A DNA stretch of 41,355 nucleotides, from positions 1 to 41,355 of the forward strand of contig NZ_JAMQGM010000038.1 of NCBI RefSeq assembly GCF_023703325.1, in the 5' to 3' direction. Both the position numbers and the translations under genes were made by a program. This document shows positions 32,897-41,324 of the stretch, in pieces. The notes beneath the pieces were generated by a model that was not told the origin of the DNA, did not search any database, and was given only the letters and a program-made list of their open reading frames with translations. Position 1 is the stretch's first letter; each line of letters begins with the position of its first letter. Source of the DNA: Streptomyces meridianus. GTDB lineage: Bacteria > Actinomycetota > Actinomycetes > Streptomycetales > Streptomycetaceae.

Positions 32897-33409
32897 GTGA
32901 CCCCGCCGGAGGCGAACTCCCATTGCACGTACTGCGGTTCACCGCTCGGACCGGGCCCCGCAAGCGCGCGCCCGTGCTCCGGCTGCGGAAGGACGAACCA
33001 CCGCAACCCCTTGCCTGTCGCCGTCGCCCTCCTCCCCGTCCGGGACGGTGACCGCACCGGCCTGCTCGTCGTCCGCCGCGCCGTTCCGCCGCAGCTCGGG
33101 CTGCTCGCGCTGCCCGGGGGCTTCATCGACCACGGCGAGGACTGGCGGTGTGCCGTGGTCCGCGAACTCGCCGAGGAGACCGGCATCGCGGCCGCTCCCG
33201 GCGCGGTCCGTCTCGCGGACGTGCTGAGCGGGCCCGACCACCTGCTGGTCTTCGGGCTGCTGCCCGTGTGCGACCGGGAAGAACTCCCGCCCTCCGTGCC
33301 CACGGACGAGACCGACGGCTGGGGGATCCGCCACGGACCCGGCGAGCTGGCGTTCCCCCTGCACACCCGGGTCGCGAACGCCTGGTTCGCAGGCCGCCTC
33401 CGGGACTGA
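32897..33409 (+). CDS. Nudix hydrolase with N-terminal zinc ribbon
   Basis: A 170-residue Nudix protein. The N-terminus has a four-Cys zinc ribbon, CTYCGSPL (Cys10, Cys13) and CSGCG (Cys27, Cys30), as in NudC-like NAD pyrophosphatases. The Nudix box is complete: Gly75, Glu81, Arg89-Glu90, Glu93-Glu94, Gly96-Ile97 within GGFIDHGEDWRCAVVRELAE. It should hydrolyse a nucleoside diphosphate linked to another group; the substrate is not predictable. Start GTG 32897 is probably leaderless. An open frame to 32750 exists but runs into the divergent gene. Confidence 0.88.
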   Translation: MTPPEANSHCTYCGSPLGPGPASARPCSGCGRTNHRNPLPVAVALLPVRDGDRTGLLVVRRAVPPQLGLLALPGGFIDHGEDWRCAVVRELAEETGIAAAPGAVRLADVLSGPDHLLVFGLLPVCDREELPPSVPTDETDGWGIRHGPGELAFPLHTRVANAWFAGRLRD

Positions 33410-33436
33410 CCGGCACGCCCCGGCAGCCCGGCCGGC

Positions 33437-35551
33437 TCACACGGAGCGGCCCCGGATCCGGACGGTTCGTCCGGCCGGAGCACCGCCCTCCCGGCGTACC
33501 TCGACGCGTCCGTCGATCAGTTGGGTGGTGAACCGCTCGACCACCGCCCCGCCTGCTCCGCTTGCTGCGGTCACCGCCAGGCCGCCGCCCCTGCGTCCCG
33601 GCGCCGGCGGCCAGACCTCGAGCTCGGCCGAACCCCCCGGCCCCGTGACCGGCACCACCGCACCCGCCCGCGCCAGCACCGGAATCCGGGACAGCGGTGC
33701 TGCCGACCGGATCCGTCCGGGACCCTCGTGGACCTCTGCCGTGGCCGTGTCGTACCAGCGGCCCCGCGGCAGCCGGATCTCCCGCGAACGCACGCCCGGC
33801 TCCAGCACAGGGGCCACCAGGAACGCATCTCCCAGCAGGAACGCGTCGTCGCAGTCGCGCAACGCCCGGTCGTGCGGCGACTTCCACCACAGCGGGCGCA
33901 CCCAGGGCGCTCCCGTGCGCCGCGTCACCTGCGCCAGAGTCGCGAAGTACGGCAGCAGCCGGTCCCGTTGCGCCAGGGCTGCCCGCGCACCGGCGAGCAG
34001 CTCGTCCGCCGGTCCCCGGTCCAGAAGCTCGCCCAGCGCTGTTCCGTCGGTGAGCAGCAATGGCAGCAACGCCCTCAACTGAAGGCTTCGCAGTGCCAGT
34101 TCGTTAGGCCGCGCTCCCGTGTTGCCGTCCGGGTGTGGCCCCGAGTACGGCACGCCGCACAGCCCCAGTCCCAGCACCGCTGCCAGCGCCTCGCGCAGGG
34201 CGGGCCACCCGCTCGACTTCCCCTCGGACCAGGTGCCGCCGGACCGCTGCATGCCCGCCCGCACCGGACGCGACAGCCGGAACGGCCCTCCGTCCGATGA
34301 CGGAACGCGCTGCTGCGCCGGGGTTTCACGCGGTCCCGGGCTCTCCCCGCGGGGCGCCGGACGGTCGGCAGCCCGTATCGGGACCTCGCGCCGGTCCCGG
34401 CCGGCCTCGGACTCCGTGCAGGGGGTTTCCGCGTACTGGGCGCCGGCCCCGGGGCCGTGCACCGACACCAGCCGCACGCCCTCCGCATGCAGCTCGCGGG
34501 CCAGCCGGGGCCGGTCTGCCCCACCCCCGGCAACTGCCCCGGAAGCCCCCGCACGACAGGCCGGTTCCAGGAAATGTACGGAGCTCGGCGCAAGGCCCCG
34601 TTCCCGGAGCCGGTTCACGGCCCGCTGTACGTCCTTCCCGCTGCCCCGGACAACGTGCTGGTGTCCGAGCGCCCAGGACGGGGGCACGACCGGCGGCCCC
34701 GTCAGCGAACTCCAGGCATGCAGCACCCGTGCGGGGCTGCCCACCACCGTCCACGACCGGTGCGGACCGCCCGCCACCCGCAGCTCGCAGGTGCCCGGCC
34801 GGTCATGGCCCGAACCGGCGCCCTCCGTCCCCTCGCGCACGTGCAGCCGGCCCTCCGACGGGGTGTCGTGGAAGCGCAGATGCGTTCCGGCGTCGGCGAC
34901 CGCCAGCACTACCGGCATCGACACGGACAGTCGGCAGCCGTCCGCGACGGCGCCGCCACCCGTGGAGGTGCCCCCCAGCCGGTACAACCCGTCTCGAAGC
35001 CGGGCACCCGTGGCAGGCCCGGCCGGCCCGAAGAACCGGGTGTCCGCCGGCACTTCCGAGCGCTGCATCCAGCGCGGGGCGTGCCCGGCCCCGTTCACCG
35101 GCTCCCACCAGCGCGGCGGCAGATCACGTCGCAGCACCACGCCGCCCGGCGTACGTACCTCCGTCGTTCCGTACCGGGACACCGCCACGGTCACCCGCTC
35201 GGACACCACGCGCCACCCGCCCTCCTTGTCGGGCTCGAGCACCGCGCGCTGATCCGCCTCCGGGCACCCCGCGCCGAGCGCGTCCGACGGCTCCGGCTCC
35301 GCGCCGTCCCACCCGCAGAACACCGCGCCGCCGACCGTCACCCGGACCCGCAGCGACGAGCGGGCGAAACGCACCGTCCCACCGCCGGGCTCCGGGTCCG
35401 CTCCGTGCACAGGGCCCGGCACCCGTGCCCGCTCGCCGCGTCCGGCGTCCCCGGCGCCGTCCGGGCGAGGACGCCACAGCGTCCGCACGGCACGCATCAT
35501 TCGCCGCACACCGTCCGTCCCAGCCGACCGCTCCAGGTCCTGAGCATCCAT
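33437..35551 (-). CDS. GH31-like protein with a deleted or degenerate catalytic core
   Basis: A 704-residue protein with glycoside hydrolase family 31 flanks. The N-terminal beta domain contains RFFGPAGPATGARLRDGLY (like the GLGE segment). The barrel begins at VPPSWALGHQHVV and RLRERGLAPSSVHFLEPACR, where the usual HLDIDYM aspartates are missing. Then GVRLVSVHGPGAG should lead to the WxDMNE nucleophile, but only a Glu/Arg/Pro-rich filler of about 70 residues is present. RSGGTWSEGKSSGWPALREA replaces the GDN acid/base region. GLGLCGVPYSG and the C-terminal sheets (PLWWKSPHDRA, FLLGDAFLVAPVLE, PRGRWYDTAT) are normal. The frame is unbroken, so it is likely translated, but I expect no alpha-glucosidase activity. 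ATG 35551; AGGGTGA lies 6 nt upstream. Confidence 0.75.
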   Translation of the reverse strand: MDAQDLERSAGTDGVRRMMRAVRTLWRPRPDGAGDAGRGERARVPGPVHGADPEPGGGTVRFARSSLRVRVTVGGAVFCGWDGAEPEPSDALGAGCPEADQRAVLEPDKEGGWRVVSERVTVAVSRYGTTEVRTPGGVVLRRDLPPRWWEPVNGAGHAPRWMQRSEVPADTRFFGPAGPATGARLRDGLYRLGGTSTGGGAVADGCRLSVSMPVVLAVADAGTHLRFHDTPSEGRLHVREGTEGAGSGHDRPGTCELRVAGGPHRSWTVVGSPARVLHAWSSLTGPPVVPPSWALGHQHVVRGSGKDVQRAVNRLRERGLAPSSVHFLEPACRAGASGAVAGGGADRPRLARELHAEGVRLVSVHGPGAGAQYAETPCTESEAGRDRREVPIRAADRPAPRGESPGPRETPAQQRVPSSDGGPFRLSRPVRAGMQRSGGTWSEGKSSGWPALREALAAVLGLGLCGVPYSGPHPDGNTGARPNELALRSLQLRALLPLLLTDGTALGELLDRGPADELLAGARAALAQRDRLLPYFATLAQVTRRTGAPWVRPLWWKSPHDRALRDCDDAFLLGDAFLVAPVLEPGVRSREIRLPRGRWYDTATAEVHEGPGRIRSAAPLSRIPVLARAGAVVPVTGPGGSAELEVWPPAPGRRGGGLAVTAASGAGGAVVERFTTQLIDGRVEVRREGGAPAGRTVRIRGRSV

Positions 35552-35636
35552 GACGGTCACCCTGCCATCGGCCCGCGGCACCGCGAGAACCGGTACGCCC
35601 CGGCCGCCTGGGTACCCGTGGTCCCCGCACACAGAT

Positions 35637-35658
35637 CACACCCCGAATATGGGGTGTG
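35637..35658. promoter_or_regulatory. 22-bp inverted repeat between GH31-like and acetoacetyl-CoA synthetase genes
   Basis: CACACCCC and GGGGTGTG are perfect complements around GAATAT. It lies 86 bp before the GH31-like start and 115 bp before the synthetase start, in a divergent promoter region. The AT-containing spacer and 8-bp arms fit a dimeric repressor site better than a terminator. No convincing promoter hexamers were found nearby. Confidence 0.5.
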
Positions 35659-35773
35659 CGCCCTGGTGCGGAAGTCGATCACATGGCATGGTCCTGATGA
35701 GCCGCGTCCTGACCGCGCCCCGCATGTGCGGCCGGCGACGCCCGACACGAGCAACGCCCCGGGAGACGCCCGC

Positions 35774-37792
35774 ATGACCGCAGCCAGCACCGCATCGTCG
35801 CCGGCCACCCCGCCGGAGCCCCTGTGGCAGCCCGGTGCCGACCGGATCGAGAACGCCCGGCTGACCCGGTTCCACACCTGGGCTTCCGAGCGGCACGGAG
35901 CCCCGCAGCCGGTCCCGGGGGACGCCGCCGCGAGCTATGCCGCGCTGCAGCGCTGGTCGGTCGAAGACCTTCCGGCCTTCTGGCAGGCCGTCGCCGACTG
36001 GTTCGACGTCCGCTTCGGCACGCCCGCCGAGACCGTACTCGCCGACCCGGCCATGCCCGGCGCCCAGTGGTTCCCCGGAGCCACACTGAACTACGCCGAG
36101 CACGCCCTGCGGGCGGCGGAGGATCCGGACAGCTCCGCCCGTCCGGCGCTGCTCCACGTCGACGAGACCCACGAACCCGCCCCGCTGAGCTGGTCCGAAC
36201 TGCGTCGTCAGGTCGGCTCCCTCGCCGCGGAGCTGCGTGCTCTCGGGGTACGTCCCGGCGACCGGGTCAGCGGATACCTGCCCAACGTCCCGCAGGCCGT
36301 CGTCGCCCTCCTGGCGACCGCTGCCGTCGGCGCAGTGTGGACCTCGTGCGCGCCCGACTTCGGCGCGCGCAGTGTCCTCGACCGGTTCCAGCAGGTCGAG
36401 CCGGTCGTCCTGTTCGCCGTCGACGGCTACCGCTACGGCGGCAAGGAGCACGACCGCAGCGAGACCGTCGCCGAACTGCGCCGCGAACTGCCCACGTTGC
36501 GCGCCGTGGTGCACATCCCGCTGCTCGGCTCGACGGCACCCGAGGGAGCCCTCGCATGGGATCGCCTCACCGCGGCCGACGTGGAACCGGAATTCGAGCA
36601 GGTGCCCTTCGACCATCCGCTGTGGGTCCTCTACTCCTCCGGGACGACCGGCCTGCCCAAGGCCATCGTCCAGTCCCAGGGAGGCATCCTCGTCGAGCAC
36701 TTGAAGCAGCTCGGGCTGCACACCGACCTCGGCCCGGACGACCGCTTCTTCTGGTACACCTCCACCGGCTGGATGATGTGGAACTTCCTCGTCTCCGGCC
36801 TGTTGGTCGGTTCCACCGTGGTGCTGTACGACGGCAGCCCCGGATATCCCGACGTTGCCGCGCAGTGGCGCATCGCGGAGCGCACCGGCGCCACCGTCTA
36901 CGGCACCTCCGCCGCGTACGTGATGGCCTGCCGCAAGGCGGGGGTGCACCCGGGCCGCGACTTCGACCTCTCCGCGGTGAAGTGCGTGGCGACCACCGGG
37001 TCGCCACTGCCTCCCGACGGATTCCGATGGATCCACGACGAAGTGGCCGCGGACATGTGGATCGCCTCGGTCAGCGGTGGCACGGACGTCTGCAGTTGCT
37101 TCGCCGGCGCGGTACCCACGCTCCCGGTCTTCATCGGTGAGCTCCAGGCACCGTGCCTGGGCACCGACCTCCGGTCCTGGGATCCGACCGGCAAGGCCCT
37201 CGTGGACGAGGTCGGAGAGCTGGTCGTCACCAATCCGATGCCGTCGATGCCCATCCGCTTCTGGAACGATCCGGACGGCGAGCGGTACCGCGAGAGCTAC
37301 TTCGACATGTTCCCCGGCGTCTGGCGGCACGGGGACTGGATCACCCTCACCTCGCGCGGCACGGTCGTCATCCACGGCCGGTCGGACTCCACGCTCAACC
37401 GCCAGGGTGTCCGCATGGGTTCGGCGGACATCTACGAGGCGGTGGAGCGTCTCCCGGAGATTCGCGAATCGCTCGTCATCGGCGTCGAACAGCCCGACGG
37501 CGGATACTGGATGCCGCTGTTCGTCCACCTCGCGCCGGGGGCAGAGCTCGACGACGGCCTTCGTGAACGCATCAAGCGCACCATCCGGGAACAGCTCTCG
37601 CCGCGCCATGTGCCGGACGACGTCATCGAGGTGCCGGGGGTGCCGCACACCCTCACCGGCAAGCGGATCGAGGTCCCCGTCAAACGTCTCCTGCAGGGCA
37701 CACCGTTGGAGAAGGCGGTGAACGCCGGCTCGGTGGACGACCTCGAGCTGCTGCGCTTCTACGCGAGTCTCGCGGACGCCCGCACCCCGTAG
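35774..37792 (+). CDS. aacS: Acetoacetyl-CoA synthetase (acetoacetate-CoA ligase)
   Basis: A 672-residue adenylate-forming enzyme that activates acetoacetate with ATP and CoA. The N-terminus (PLWQPGADRIENARLTRFHT, then WFPGATLNYAEHAL) is characteristic of this subfamily rather than acetyl-CoA synthetase. The AMP-binding motif LYSSGTTGLPKAIV is near residue 287, with SVSGGTDVCSCF later. The catalytic Lys lies in PHTLTGKRIEVPVKR near residue 630; in related Streptomyces enzymes this Lys can be acetylated. ATG 35774 has GGGAG 7 nt upstream. The frame is open far upstream to 34457 but only as antisense of the GH31-like gene. Probably monocistronic. Confidence 0.94.
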   Translation: MTAASTASSPATPPEPLWQPGADRIENARLTRFHTWASERHGAPQPVPGDAAASYAALQRWSVEDLPAFWQAVADWFDVRFGTPAETVLADPAMPGAQWFPGATLNYAEHALRAAEDPDSSARPALLHVDETHEPAPLSWSELRRQVGSLAAELRALGVRPGDRVSGYLPNVPQAVVALLATAAVGAVWTSCAPDFGARSVLDRFQQVEPVVLFAVDGYRYGGKEHDRSETVAELRRELPTLRAVVHIPLLGSTAPEGALAWDRLTAADVEPEFEQVPFDHPLWVLYSSGTTGLPKAIVQSQGGILVEHLKQLGLHTDLGPDDRFFWYTSTGWMMWNFLVSGLLVGSTVVLYDGSPGYPDVAAQWRIAERTGATVYGTSAAYVMACRKAGVHPGRDFDLSAVKCVATTGSPLPPDGFRWIHDEVAADMWIASVSGGTDVCSCFAGAVPTLPVFIGELQAPCLGTDLRSWDPTGKALVDEVGELVVTNPMPSMPIRFWNDPDGERYRESYFDMFPGVWRHGDWITLTSRGTVVIHGRSDSTLNRQGVRMGSADIYEAVERLPEIRESLVIGVEQPDGGYWMPLFVHLAPGAELDDGLRERIKRTIREQLSPRHVPDDVIEVPGVPHTLTGKRIEVPVKRLLQGTPLEKAVNAGSVDDLELLRFYASLADARTP

Positions 37793-37892
37793 GTCGCCGC
37801 GCGACGCCTCGTCACCCTCCGCTGTCAGTGTCCACGGTTACTGTGAGTGATCGTCGGTCGCGCATGCTGACCGGAGGGCTGAGGGGGGAGTC

Positions 37893-38780
37893 ATGGAAAC
37901 CAACAGTGGCGGCAGGAACCGGTCGAACGGCTGGCGGGAGCTGCTCCGGGAAGCACCGAGCACGGTCGCCCTGCTCGTCGACGAGCAGGACTTCACCGCG
38001 ATGACGGGCTACCGCACGTTCAAGTTCGCCGATCACGAGGAGTACTTGGGACGGATGGAGGCGCTGCTGCGCGCTCTGGAGTCACAGGGAGTGCACACAA
38101 CCGTCGCCGTCTTCGATCCGGGGGAGTTCACGGAGTTCTGCGAGGAGCACGGCCTGGATCCGGACGCGACGGAGAGCCGGACCAGGTACACGGCGGGCGT
38201 CGCGGCGAGCGGCGCCACGGTCGTCTACGACGGGCGGCCCGTCCGGGGCCTGCTGCCGCTGCTCGTGGACGAGGCAGCGCGTCGCGCCACGTTCGAGTAC
38301 GCCACGGACGTCCTCGCCCGGGCGGGCGGCTGCGACCGGTACGGGGAGGACATCGGGCACGCGGCGTACCTCCGGGCGTCGCAGGCGCTGATGCGACTGG
38401 CCGAGGTGGTGGAGCCCGGTGTCCATCACGCGGTGTGCAGCGTTCCGGCGGACGGCGCGCAGCTGGTCGCCGTGCTGCACGCAGAGTGTGCGGAACCCGG
38501 CAAGGTGCACATCCGGGAGTGGGACGCCCTGGTGTTCTGCACGGTCCTCGCGGTCGCCGTGGCTGAGGGTGGCCCCGGCGGCGTGGTCCTGCGGAGCAGT
38601 ACGGAGGACGGCCGGGACACGGTGCGGGGCTGGTCGCTGCGCGACGGCTGGCTGCGCCCGCTCACCGAGGCTGAGGTGTTCTCGGCATACTGCACCGATG
38701 CGGAGACCGGGGAGCCCGTGCCGCCGGAGCCCGGGGTGGACTACCGCCCCGGGCTCACCCTGCCGCCACCGGACGCATGA
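37893..38780 (+). CDS. Unrecognised 295-residue protein
   Basis: A soluble acidic protein that I cannot assign. It begins VALLVDEQDFTAMTGYRTFK, then DHEEYLGRMEALLRALESQG and TTVAVFDPGEFTEFCEEHGL, suggesting an alpha/beta fold in the first 130 residues. The middle contains GHAAYLRASQALMRLAEVV and CSVPADGAQLVAVLHAEC. A C-terminal segment has GWSLRDGWLRPLTEAEVF. No signal peptide or TM helix is visible. The start has GGGGGGAG 3-4 nt before ATG 37893, and a TACTGT hexamer at 37839-37844 may be the -10 box. Codon bias and the strong ribosome site support it being real. It ends just before a strong terminator. Confidence 0.75.
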   Translation: METNSGGRNRSNGWRELLREAPSTVALLVDEQDFTAMTGYRTFKFADHEEYLGRMEALLRALESQGVHTTVAVFDPGEFTEFCEEHGLDPDATESRTRYTAGVAASGATVVYDGRPVRGLLPLLVDEAARRATFEYATDVLARAGGCDRYGEDIGHAAYLRASQALMRLAEVVEPGVHHAVCSVPADGAQLVAVLHAECAEPGKVHIREWDALVFCTVLAVAVAEGGPGGVVLRSSTEDGRDTVRGWSLRDGWLRPLTEAEVFSAYCTDAETGEPVPPEPGVDYRPGLTLPPPDA

Positions 38781-38787
38781 CAACCGG

Positions 38788-38820
38788 TCGGGTGTGCGCT
38801 GCCGGGCAGCGCACACCCGA
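38788..38820. terminator. Strong bidirectional terminator
   Basis: A perfect 33-bp inverted repeat: TCGGGTGTGCGCTGCC, one centre base, then its complement. The stem can reach 14 or more pairs after allowing a loop. It lies in the 51-bp gap between the convergent 295-residue-protein gene and ptsI. Confidence 0.85.
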
Positions 38821-38831
38821 TACGGCGCGGA

Positions 38832-40502
38832 TCACTCTCCGGAGAGCACGGCTTGCGCGGCGGCCCGCGCGTCCTCCGCCGATTCGCAGGCCCGGGCGGC
38901 GGCTGCCGCCCGCTCGCACTGCGCGAGGGTGTGCTTGGCGAGCGTGGCCCTTACAAAGGGGAGTGAGGCTGCACCCATGGACAGGCTGGTGACGCCCAGC
39001 CCCGTCAGCACGCAGGCGAGCAACGGGTCGGAAGCGGCCTCACCGCAGACACCGCAGCTCTTGCCCTCGGCCTTCGCGGCCTCCGCCGAAATCGCCACCA
39101 GATCGAGGAGCGCAGGCTGCCACGGATCCTGCAGCCGCGACACGGCGCCGACCTGCCGGTCCGCGGCGAAGGTGTACTGGGCGAGGTCATTGGTCCCCAG
39201 GGAGAGGAACCCGACCTCCTGGAGGAGCGAACGTGCCCGCAGGGCCGCCCCCGGGATCTCGACCATCGCGCCGAATTTGGCCCGCAGGCCCGCTTCCCGG
39301 CAGGCGTCGGCGAAGGCACGGGCATCGGCCCGGTCGGCCACCATCGGGGCCATGACCTCGAGGTAGACCGGAAGCCCCTCGGCGGCCCTGGCCAGCGCCC
39401 GCAGCTGTGTGCGCAGGATCTCGGGGTGGTCCAGGAGGGTGCGCAGTCCGCGCACCCCCAGCGCCGGGTTCGGCTCGTCCGCCGGAGTCAGGAAGTCCAG
39501 CGGCTTGTCGGCCCCCGCGTCCAGGACCCGGACGACGACCCGGCCCTCGGGAAAGGCCTCCAGCACCTGCCGGTAGGCCTTGGTCTGCTTCTCCTCGGAG
39601 GGGGCGTTGCGGCTGTCGTCGAGGAAGAGGAACTCGGTGCGGAACAGCCCCACGCCCTCGGCTCCGGCATCCAGCGCCGCCGGCACGTCGGCGGGGCCTC
39701 CGATATTGACGAGCAGAGGAATCCTGTGTCCGTCCGAGGTGGCGCCGGGCCCGGTGGCCGCGGCGAGAGCGGCCCGGCGCTCGGCCGCGGCGGACTCGAG
39801 TTGTTCGCGCTTGTCCGCGGACGGCTCGACGAAGATGTCGCCGGTGCTGCCGTCGACGGCGATCGTCGTCCCTTCGGCGATCTCGACTGCCCCGGGCAGG
39901 GCCACCACCGCGGGGACGCCCAGGGCCCGGGCGAGGATGGCGCTGTGGCTGGTCGGACCGCCTTCAGCGGTGACGAAGCCGAGGACCAGAGCGGGGTCGA
40001 GCAACGCGGTGTCGGCAGGCGCGAGATCGCGGGCGATCAGCACGTACGGGTCCTCGCTGTCGGGCACTCCGGGCATCGGAACGCCGAGCAGCCGGGCGAC
40101 GATGCGGTTGCGCACGTCGTCGAGGTCGGCCACCCGCCCGGCGAGGTACTCACCGGCTCCCGCGAGAAGGGCCCGGTAGGAGGCGAAGGCGTCGTACACG
40201 GCCCGCTCGGCGGTGCTGCCCACGGCGATGCGCCGCTCCACGTCGGCCATGAGTTCGGGGTCCTGCGCCATCATCGCCTGCGCCTCGAGGACGGCTTGCG
40301 CCTCGCCGCCGGCCAGGTTGCCCCGTGCGACCAGGTCGGCGGCCACGGCCTCCACGGCCCGTCGGGCGCGTCCCTGCTCGCGCGGTGCCTCCTCGGTGGG
40401 GATCTGCTTGGCGGGCGGCTCCAGCACGGTCGTTCCCATGTGCCGGACTTCGCCGATGGCCACGCCGTGGCTCACACCGACGCCTCGCAGCGTTGTCTCC
40501 AT
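38832..40502 (-). CDS. ptsI: PTS enzyme I (phosphoenolpyruvate-protein phosphotransferase)
   Basis: A 556-residue cytoplasmic enzyme that takes phosphate from PEP and passes it to HPr. The N-terminus TLRGVGVSHGVAIGEVRHM is typical. The phospho-His is His186 in TAEGGPTSHSAILARALG. The PEP-binding barrel includes GVGLFRTEFLFLD, NPALGVRGLR, MVEIPGAAL and FLSLGTNDLAQYTFAADR, with the active Cys in SCGVCGEAASDPL. Complete length. ATG 40502 has CGGAG 8-9 nt upstream. It follows crr by 58 bp on the same strand, so crr-ptsI is an operon; the HPr gene (ptsH) is not in this window. Confidence 0.96.
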   Translation of the reverse strand: METTLRGVGVSHGVAIGEVRHMGTTVLEPPAKQIPTEEAPREQGRARRAVEAVAADLVARGNLAGGEAQAVLEAQAMMAQDPELMADVERRIAVGSTAERAVYDAFASYRALLAGAGEYLAGRVADLDDVRNRIVARLLGVPMPGVPDSEDPYVLIARDLAPADTALLDPALVLGFVTAEGGPTSHSAILARALGVPAVVALPGAVEIAEGTTIAVDGSTGDIFVEPSADKREQLESAAAERRAALAAATGPGATSDGHRIPLLVNIGGPADVPAALDAGAEGVGLFRTEFLFLDDSRNAPSEEKQTKAYRQVLEAFPEGRVVVRVLDAGADKPLDFLTPADEPNPALGVRGLRTLLDHPEILRTQLRALARAAEGLPVYLEVMAPMVADRADARAFADACREAGLRAKFGAMVEIPGAALRARSLLQEVGFLSLGTNDLAQYTFAADRQVGAVSRLQDPWQPALLDLVAISAEAAKAEGKSCGVCGEAASDPLLACVLTGLGVTSLSMGAASLPFVRATLAKHTLAQCERAAAAARACESAEDARAAAQAVLSGE

Positions 40503-40561
40503 GTCACCGTCTCCGATCGGTGCGGCGGCCGGTCACCGCAGTGGATGTTGTACGCGTCCCC

Positions 40562-41011
40562 TCACTGCCACACGAAAAGCGTGTCGCCCGCCTTCAGGTC
40601 GGTGTCCGAGGCGACTTTGGAGAGTGCTTCGGCCGTCGCCTCGAGTGCCACGACAGGGCAGACCGCGGACTTGCCCGCGGCTTCCACGCCCGACGGGTCC
40701 CAGTGCACGATCGCGTCCCCGCGCTGCACCGTGTCCCCCTTCTGCACCAGAAGTTCGAAACCCTCACCGTTCAACTGAACCGTGTCGATGCCGAGGTGGG
40801 TGAGGACACCGTGCCCCTCGGGCGACACGACGACGAACGCGTGGGGGTGGAGCGACACGAGCACGCCGTCCACCGGAGCCACGGCAGCGCCCGCCCGGCG
40901 GACCGGATCGACGGCGGTGCCCGGCCCCACCATCTCGCCGGCGAAAACGGGGTCGGGCACGGCGGAGAGCCCTACGGCACGTCCGGCGATCGGGGACGTC
41001 ACGGTGGTCAT
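40562..41011 (-). CDS. crr: PTS EIIA component, glucose family (Crr)
   Basis: A 149-residue EIIA-Glc protein that relays phosphate from HPr to sugar permeases and can regulate metabolism. The phosphorylated residue is His72 in VLTHLGIDTVQL; the assisting His57 is in LHPHAFVVVSPEGHG. The C-terminus has KGDTVQRGDAIVHWD. It is a stand-alone single-domain form. The ATG at 41011 has AGGAGG 6 nt upstream. First gene of crr-ptsI. Its promoter must lie within about 41015-41100; an AGTGGTC half-site at 41073-41079 resembles half of a DasR operator, but the other half does not match. Confidence 0.95.
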   Translation of the reverse strand: MTTVTSPIAGRAVGLSAVPDPVFAGEMVGPGTAVDPVRRAGAAVAPVDGVLVSLHPHAFVVVSPEGHGVLTHLGIDTVQLNGEGFELLVQKGDTVQRGDAIVHWDPSGVEAAGKSAVCPVVALEATAEALSKVASDTDLKAGDTLFVWQ

Positions 41012-41101
41012 GGAGGGCCTCCTGGGGATGGGGTCACGTCAAGCGCCACCACCTTCTGTTCGCGGCAACGCCAGTGGTCAGAAGCGTAAGTCATAGGAAG
41101 T

Positions 41102-41133
41102 GCGGCACCCCTGGGCGCGCGCAGGGGTGCCGC
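41102..41133. terminator. 12-bp perfect hairpin in a divergent promoter region
   Basis: GCGGCACCCCTG (41102-41113) pairs with CAGGGGTGCCGC (41122-41133) over an 8-nt loop. It has terminator shape, but no gene ends here: crr reads left, and the probable rRNA leader reads right. It may insulate the two promoters or stop antisense transcription. Confidence 0.55.
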
Positions 41134-41156
41134 GGCCGATGCCCCCGACGCTGAAT

Positions 41157-41185
41157 TTGCCTTGCCCAGGGTCGAGATGTAGGGT
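41157..41185 (+). promoter_or_regulatory. Probable promoter toward the right edge (rrn-like)
   Basis: TTGCCT (41157-41162) and TAGGGT (41180-41185) are 17 bp apart, near the vegetative consensus. It points right, away from crr, with no open reading frame behind it that looks coding. It fits the upstream member of a multi-promoter rRNA control region. Confidence 0.5.
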
Positions 41186-41324
41186 CGTAGCCCTGCCCGA
41201 CGCGAGGTGCACGACACACTGCACCGGAAGCGTGGGTGGCAACACTCTCCTCGAATGGCAATCCAATTCCGGATCACGTTCTGCATGTCCGCGGGACTCG
41301 GTCAGGGAGACGGAAAATGCCTGG

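Noticed and set aside
34457..35773. Upstream extension of the acetoacetyl-CoA synthetase frame
   Set aside because: Antisense to the GH31-like gene and Arg/Pro/His-rich; the family N-terminus and ribosome site are at 35774.
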